A stretch of DNA of 64,000 nucleotides. It comes from Gammaproteobacteria bacterium. Its GTDB lineage: Bacteria; Pseudomonadota; Gammaproteobacteria; Xanthomonadales; SZUA-36. The position numbers and the translations under genes are program-made. Below the pieces are notes generated by a model. That model made no database searches. It had not been told where the DNA came from and worked only from the letters and a program-made list of their open reading frames with translations. Shown here in pieces: positions 60,053 to 64,000 of the stretch. The stretch spans positions 1 through 64,000 of the forward strand of contig JAJRRA010000039.1 in the NCBI GenBank assembly GCA_024279945.1. Direction: 5' to 3'. Position 1 is the stretch's first letter. Every line of letters begins with the position of its first letter.

Positions 60053-61210
60053 ATGATCGATCAAATAACAGCACCGGACTGGCAGCAACTACGTTACCGC
60101 TTCCCGGTGTTGGAGAAAAAAACGTACTTGAACAGTTGCTCCTACGGTGCATTGGCGATCGAGGTTGAGGCCTCTTTGCAACGCTATCTTCGCGCTCGAG
60201 CGGATAATGGCGCAGATTGGGGCTACTGGGTGGGGCGCAATGAAGCGGTCAGAAAATCCATGGCAAGACTGCTTGGCGCTGAATCTGATGAAGTCGCGAT
60301 AACGGCTTCGGCCTCTGCGGGCATCAACTCTCTGGCCAGTGCCTTGAAATTTGACGGACCGCGCAACAAGGTTGTCATCACCGATTTTGAATTTCCCACC
60401 AATGCACAAATCTGGTATGCGCAGGAATTACGTGGCGCGCGGGTTGTGCGCCTGGCAGAAGAAGACGGCAGGATTCCGCTGGAAAAATATGAAGAAGCCA
60501 TTGATGAAGAAACTCTGATCGTCGCGACTGCACAGATAGCTTACCGGCATGGTGCAAAACAGGATATAGCGGCGATCGCCGAGATTGCCAGGCGCAAGGG
60601 CGCCCTGACCCTGGTGGACAGTTACCAGGCGCTTGGCACCATGCAGTTTGATGTCAAACAGGCTGGTGTCGATTTTGTCGTGGGCGGGATGCTGAAATAC
60701 CTGCTGGGAACTGCAGGAATTGCATTTCTTTACGTGCGTCAGGGGATTGTCGATTCCCTTACACCGACGGCAACAGGGTGGTTTGCACAGGAAGATATAA
60801 CGGCGATGGATATCACGCAGTATTCGCCTTCCCACAGTGCCCGGCGCTTCGAGGCGGGTACACCGGCGGTTCCCAACACCTATATGGCGGAGGCAGGGCT
60901 GGCGATATTACACGAGCTTGGGCTGGAGGCGATCGAGCAACGCATTGGTGAACTTACGACATTGATCAAGGATGCGGCCACTGATGCAGCTTACAGTCTT
61001 TCTTCTCCACTGAACCCATCCTGTCACGGCGCGATGATTACTCTTCGGTCCAGCGACGATAATCGCCTGGTGGCCAGCCTGGCTGAGGATAATATTGTGG
61101 TTTCCTGCCGTGATGGGAATCTGAGAATTGCACCTCACTTTTACAACAATCAAGCAGACATAGAGCATCTGTTTCACGCCCTGCACCAACGGCGTGAACT
61201 TCTTGTTTGA
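60053..61210 (+). CDS. Class V aminotransferase 1 (PLP)
   Basis: 385 residues, fold-type I. The PLP lysine is K215 in VVGGMLKYLLGTAG, with the cofactor aspartate/glutamine region LVDSYQALGTM before it. It belongs to the cysteine desulfurase/isopenicillin N epimerase/kynureninase-like group. AGGA precedes ATG 60053. It is divergent from TonB receptor 2, shares an operator-bearing intergenic region with it, and is followed by a second class V enzyme and an NSS transporter on the same strand. The substrate is unknown; a beta-lyase or transaminase acting on an imported amino compound is likely. Confidence 0.87.
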   Translation: MIDQITAPDWQQLRYRFPVLEKKTYLNSCSYGALAIEVEASLQRYLRARADNGADWGYWVGRNEAVRKSMARLLGAESDEVAITASASAGINSLASALKFDGPRNKVVITDFEFPTNAQIWYAQELRGARVVRLAEEDGRIPLEKYEEAIDEETLIVATAQIAYRHGAKQDIAAIAEIARRKGALTLVDSYQALGTMQFDVKQAGVDFVVGGMLKYLLGTAGIAFLYVRQGIVDSLTPTATGWFAQEDITAMDITQYSPSHSARRFEAGTPAVPNTYMAEAGLAILHELGLEAIEQRIGELTTLIKDAATDAAYSLSSPLNPSCHGAMITLRSSDDNRLVASLAEDNIVVSCRDGNLRIAPHFYNNQADIEHLFHALHQRRELLV

Positions 61211-61302
61211 GTTTCCTGCCGGCATCATTATCTGAATGATTAATGTTTCATAAGCCGGTAAACAGATAAAGACCGTATATTTACCATGGAGTGTGTTAAA
61301 CC

Positions 61303-62544
61303 GTGAGCAATAATTACATAGATAATCACATTGACGAGATTCGTCGGGAGTTCAAGTTACTTGATCACTGGATCTATTTGAACGCAGCAGATCAGATGAT
61401 CCCGGGGAATTACTGGTTGACGGCGGTGCGTGAGTGCTACAACTTTGTCGAGTATGGGCGTATGGAAGATACCCCGACCGCGGATATCGCCACCCACCCG
61501 TTTTTACTGGCTGCCTGGAATGAAAGTATTGAACGGGGTGCCCGTTTTATTAATGCAGACAAAGATGAAGTCACCAATACGTACCGCCCGGCCATTACTC
61601 CAAATCTTATTCTTTACAATATGTTCGAATGGCAGCCAGGCGAAAATGTTGTTATCACGGATCTGTCTTACCCCTCTATTCCCTATATTCTCCAGGATTT
61701 GAGGCGCCGTTACGGTATTGAAATCCGGGTGGTGCGCAATGTGAACGGCGAGATATTGATGGACGACCTTGAAGAAATGGTCGATGGTAATACCCGCATG
61801 GTCATCGTCGACCGGACCACGGCATTTTGTGGTTTTACCTTTGATATGAAGGAGGTTAGCCGCATTGCCCATGCGCAGGGGGCGCTGGTGCTCGATGATG
61901 CAATGCAAACACTTGGCGCAATGGACATAGACGTCAAGGATGACAACGTAGACATGCTTATTTCCGGTGCCTACAAGTGGCAATGCGGGCCGGAAGGCGC
62001 TGGAATATTTTATATCAAACGCTCCGTCATGGATCAGATTGACGCCCGGTTCCGGAACTATATCTGGGCGGATATTCCCGGAATGATCCCGTTTGCCGAC
62101 AAGGAGCACGATGTGCTTGAGAGCTGGACCTATCCACCGGTAAATAACGCTAATCAGTTCTCGCAGGACGTTACAATTGGACCGGCTCTGTTCGGCTGGA
62201 TCGCCACATTGAAATTCTATGAAAAAATCGGCATTAAAAATGTGGAACAGCGGGTTCGCCGCCTGGGGACCTATACCATCGAACGATTGCAGGAAATAGG
62301 CTGTCAGGTCACCAGCCCAACAGATCCCGCCAAACGCCATGGACTGATAACCTATACCAGCGGTGATTACGATAAGGACACGGCCTTCTTTCAGCGCTGT
62401 GCTGCGCCGGGCCGCTGTATGAAACCCATAAAGATTTCCATGCGGGCGCTGGGAGGAATCGGTAACCTGCGTATCAGTGCGCATTTTTTTAACACAGAAG
62501 ACGATATTGATTACCTGATCAATCTTCAAAAGAGCATGCTCTGA
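61303..62544 (+). CDS. Class V aminotransferase 2 (PLP)
   Basis: 413 residues from GTG 61303 (GGAG 11 bp upstream). The PLP lysine is K225 in SGAYKWQCGPEGAGIFYIKR, preceded by LVLDDAMQTLGAMDIDVKDD. The N-terminus LDHWIYLNAADQMIPGNY is also seen in isopenicillin N epimerase-like enzymes. It shares the fold but little close similarity with aminotransferase 1, 92 bp upstream, so the two probably act on different steps or form a heteromeric enzyme. It is followed after 49 bp by the NSS transporter. Confidence 0.87.
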   Translation: MSNNYIDNHIDEIRREFKLLDHWIYLNAADQMIPGNYWLTAVRECYNFVEYGRMEDTPTADIATHPFLLAAWNESIERGARFINADKDEVTNTYRPAITPNLILYNMFEWQPGENVVITDLSYPSIPYILQDLRRRYGIEIRVVRNVNGEILMDDLEEMVDGNTRMVIVDRTTAFCGFTFDMKEVSRIAHAQGALVLDDAMQTLGAMDIDVKDDNVDMLISGAYKWQCGPEGAGIFYIKRSVMDQIDARFRNYIWADIPGMIPFADKEHDVLESWTYPPVNNANQFSQDVTIGPALFGWIATLKFYEKIGIKNVEQRVRRLGTYTIERLQEIGCQVTSPTDPAKRHGLITYTSGDYDKDTAFFQRCAAPGRCMKPIKISMRALGGIGNLRISAHFFNTEDDIDYLINLQKSML

Positions 62545-62593
62545 GTCGACCCGTCTGATCAATTTTTCATTCAAGGCACAGCAGGAGAACCCT

Positions 62594-63964
62594 ATGGCGC
62601 AAACTTCCGTTCACGAATCCTGGTCATCGCAACCGGCGTTTATTCTCGCTGCAGTAGGTGCGGCGGTTGGACTGGGAAATATCTGGCGTTTCCCTTTTAT
62701 CGCGGGCCAGAACGGTGGCGGAGCATTCGTGTTGTTATACGTTGGTTTTGTCCTGCTGCTGGGTATTCCAATCATTACCGCAGAATTGGCCATGGGCCGG
62801 CGCGGTCACGAGAGCCCTGTGGCGACCATGATCAACCTGGCGCGTCAGGAAAACCGCAGCCAGGGCTGGCAGATTATCGGCTGGCTCAGCATCCTGATTC
62901 CGCTGCTGGGGCTTACTTATTACAGTGTCGTTGCCGCCTGGGCGATTGATTTCGTTTTTCAGTCCGCTGCCGGCAGTTTTCGGGGATTCGGAGCGAGTGA
63001 ATCCAGTGCCTTTTTCGCCGAGTTACTGGCTTCGCCGTGGCGTATGATTTTCTGGCATTTTGTGTTTATCAGTCTGACTGTTTTCGTCGTCGCCAGGGGG
63101 ATCAGGAAGGGCCTGGAGCGTTCGGTTAAGATCATGATGCCGGCCTTGTTTATTATCTTGTTGTTGATGGTTGCTTATGCGGTTATTGCCGCTGATTTCA
63201 AAGCAGGCGTTAAGTTTCTGTTTACACCTGATTTCTCCAAACTCACCGTGCCGGTCGTGCTGATGGCCCTTGGGCAGGCCTTGTTTTCCCTGGCGGTAGG
63301 TGTCGGGGCCATGATTACCTACGGCGCCTACTTGCCAAAAAATATTTCATTGCCCTGGGCCGGGGCAATCATTGGTATTGCCGATACGGTGGTGGCAATC
63401 CTCGCCGGACTGGCGATATTTCCCCTGGTGCTGGGTTACGGTTTGGACCCGGGTGAAGGCCCCGGTCTCATCTTTGTGACGCTTCCGGTAGCTTTCGGGC
63501 AGATGCCGGGCGGGGCCATTGTCGGTAGCATGTTCTTTGTGCTGCTGACATTTGCGGCACTCACTTCTTCCATAGGCATGCTGGAACCGGTCGTCTCGTG
63601 GCTTGAGGAGCATCGCGGATTCAAACGTCCGGTGATGGCGCTGTCGGCAGGATTTGTTGCCTGGCTGGTTGGTTTGTCTATTGTATTCTCCTTCAACATC
63701 TGGAGTGACGTCAGGCCTCTGGGAATGTTCAGGTTTTTCGAGAACAAAACCATATTTGATGTGATGGATTTCTTTGTTGCAAATATCATGCTGCCATTGA
63801 ATGCCCTGTTGATAGCGGTGTTCGCAGGCTGGATGATGTCGCGAAATTCCACCCTGGAAGAACTTGGCTGGTCGGATGGTTTGCGTTATTCATATTGGCG
63901 TTTTATCCTTAAATTTGTCGCTCCCATCGCGCTTGGGGCTATTTTTGTCAGCAGTTTGAAGTAG
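62594..63964 (+). CDS. Sodium-dependent amino-acid/amine transporter (NSS/SNF family)
   Basis: 456 residues with 11-12 helices. The family signature AAVGAAVGLGNIWRFPFIAGQNGGGAF contains the Na+-binding Gly/Asn positions of helix 1. Typical partners are amino acids or amines co-transported with sodium (LeuT, Tyt1, MhsT). GGAGAA precedes ATG 62594. It closes the plus-strand operon with two class V aminotransferases, making import of their substrate a natural role. The stop is at 63964, 36 bp from the window edge. Confidence 0.93.
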   Translation: MAQTSVHESWSSQPAFILAAVGAAVGLGNIWRFPFIAGQNGGGAFVLLYVGFVLLLGIPIITAELAMGRRGHESPVATMINLARQENRSQGWQIIGWLSILIPLLGLTYYSVVAAWAIDFVFQSAAGSFRGFGASESSAFFAELLASPWRMIFWHFVFISLTVFVVARGIRKGLERSVKIMMPALFIILLLMVAYAVIAADFKAGVKFLFTPDFSKLTVPVVLMALGQALFSLAVGVGAMITYGAYLPKNISLPWAGAIIGIADTVVAILAGLAIFPLVLGYGLDPGEGPGLIFVTLPVAFGQMPGGAIVGSMFFVLLTFAALTSSIGMLEPVVSWLEEHRGFKRPVMALSAGFVAWLVGLSIVFSFNIWSDVRPLGMFRFFENKTIFDVMDFFVANIMLPLNALLIAVFAGWMMSRNSTLEELGWSDGLRYSYWRFILKFVAPIALGAIFVSSLK

Positions 63965-64000
63965 CCCTTTGGCAGGGGGATTGAGCGGAGTGAAGTGATG

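Noticed and set aside
61504-62574. 356-residue minus-strand open frame
   Set aside because: Antisense to class V aminotransferase 2, whose PLP motif and frame are clear.

Overview
The window looks like a chromosomal segment of a Gram-negative gammaproteobacterium, probably a marine or other aquatic heterotroph. This is inferred from the adjacent lgt-thyA pair, a TtpC-type ExbB/ExbB/ExbD/TonB cluster, two large TonB-dependent receptors, sodium-coupled and SLC13-type transporters, a PaaZ fusion protein, and short palindromic repeats of the REP type. Base composition is moderate except for one clearly AT-rich gene (6712-7281). No tRNA, rRNA or CRISPR array was seen.

Layout. Positions 1-48 hold the first codons of what looks like an IS1595-family transposase running off the left edge. 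Positions 165-3485 (minus) carry an ECH1-like dienoyl-CoA isomerase, a small unknown protein and PaaZ. Positions 3597-14381 (mostly plus) carry alanine racemase, two paralogous 640-650 residue lipoproteins with MORN-like tails, a DgcN/DgcA pair for D-glutamate catabolism, an acetolactate-synthase-like enzyme and a secreted protein. A DUF98 chorismate-lyase-like gene sits between two diverged copies of the same convergent gene junction.

Positions 14397-27043 hold the most unusual block. It has a non-RD Ser/Thr kinase fused through a membrane helix to an FGE/SUMF1-like domain, and a membrane protein with a degenerate trypsin-like ectodomain and a cytoplasmic FHA domain. It also has an ExbB/MotA-like proton-channel subunit and two further FHA proteins. 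Two ExbD-like membrane proteins carry von Willebrand A domains, one with an intact MIDAS and one with a degenerate MIDAS. An exported TPR protein ends in a CHAT domain that lacks both catalytic residues. I read this as a candidate envelope-spanning, proton-motive-force-driven, phosphorylation-controlled apparatus. It is followed directly by a complete TonB2/TtpC-type system (27055-32258).

Positions 32479-35542 carry a retropepsin-like protease, an inactive-transglutaminase 7TM protein and an ATP-grasp ligase as a tightly overlapping operon. Then come an OPT transporter with a small membrane protein, an SLC13 permease, a YyaL-like thioredoxin-domain protein, and lgt and thyA, with two clusters of REP-like palindromes.

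Positions 44024-63964 form a catabolic and uptake island: two TonB receptors, a MarR regulator, an Asp-box propeller protein, a class I and two class V aminotransferases, a GlcD-like FAD enzyme, an NRAMP-like and an NSS transporter, and two exported amidohydrolases. An 18-bp palindrome, TATATG-N6-CATATA, lies between the -35 and -10 elements of both receptor genes and of the class V aminotransferase gene. This ties the island into one probable regulon, most simply under the local MarR protein.
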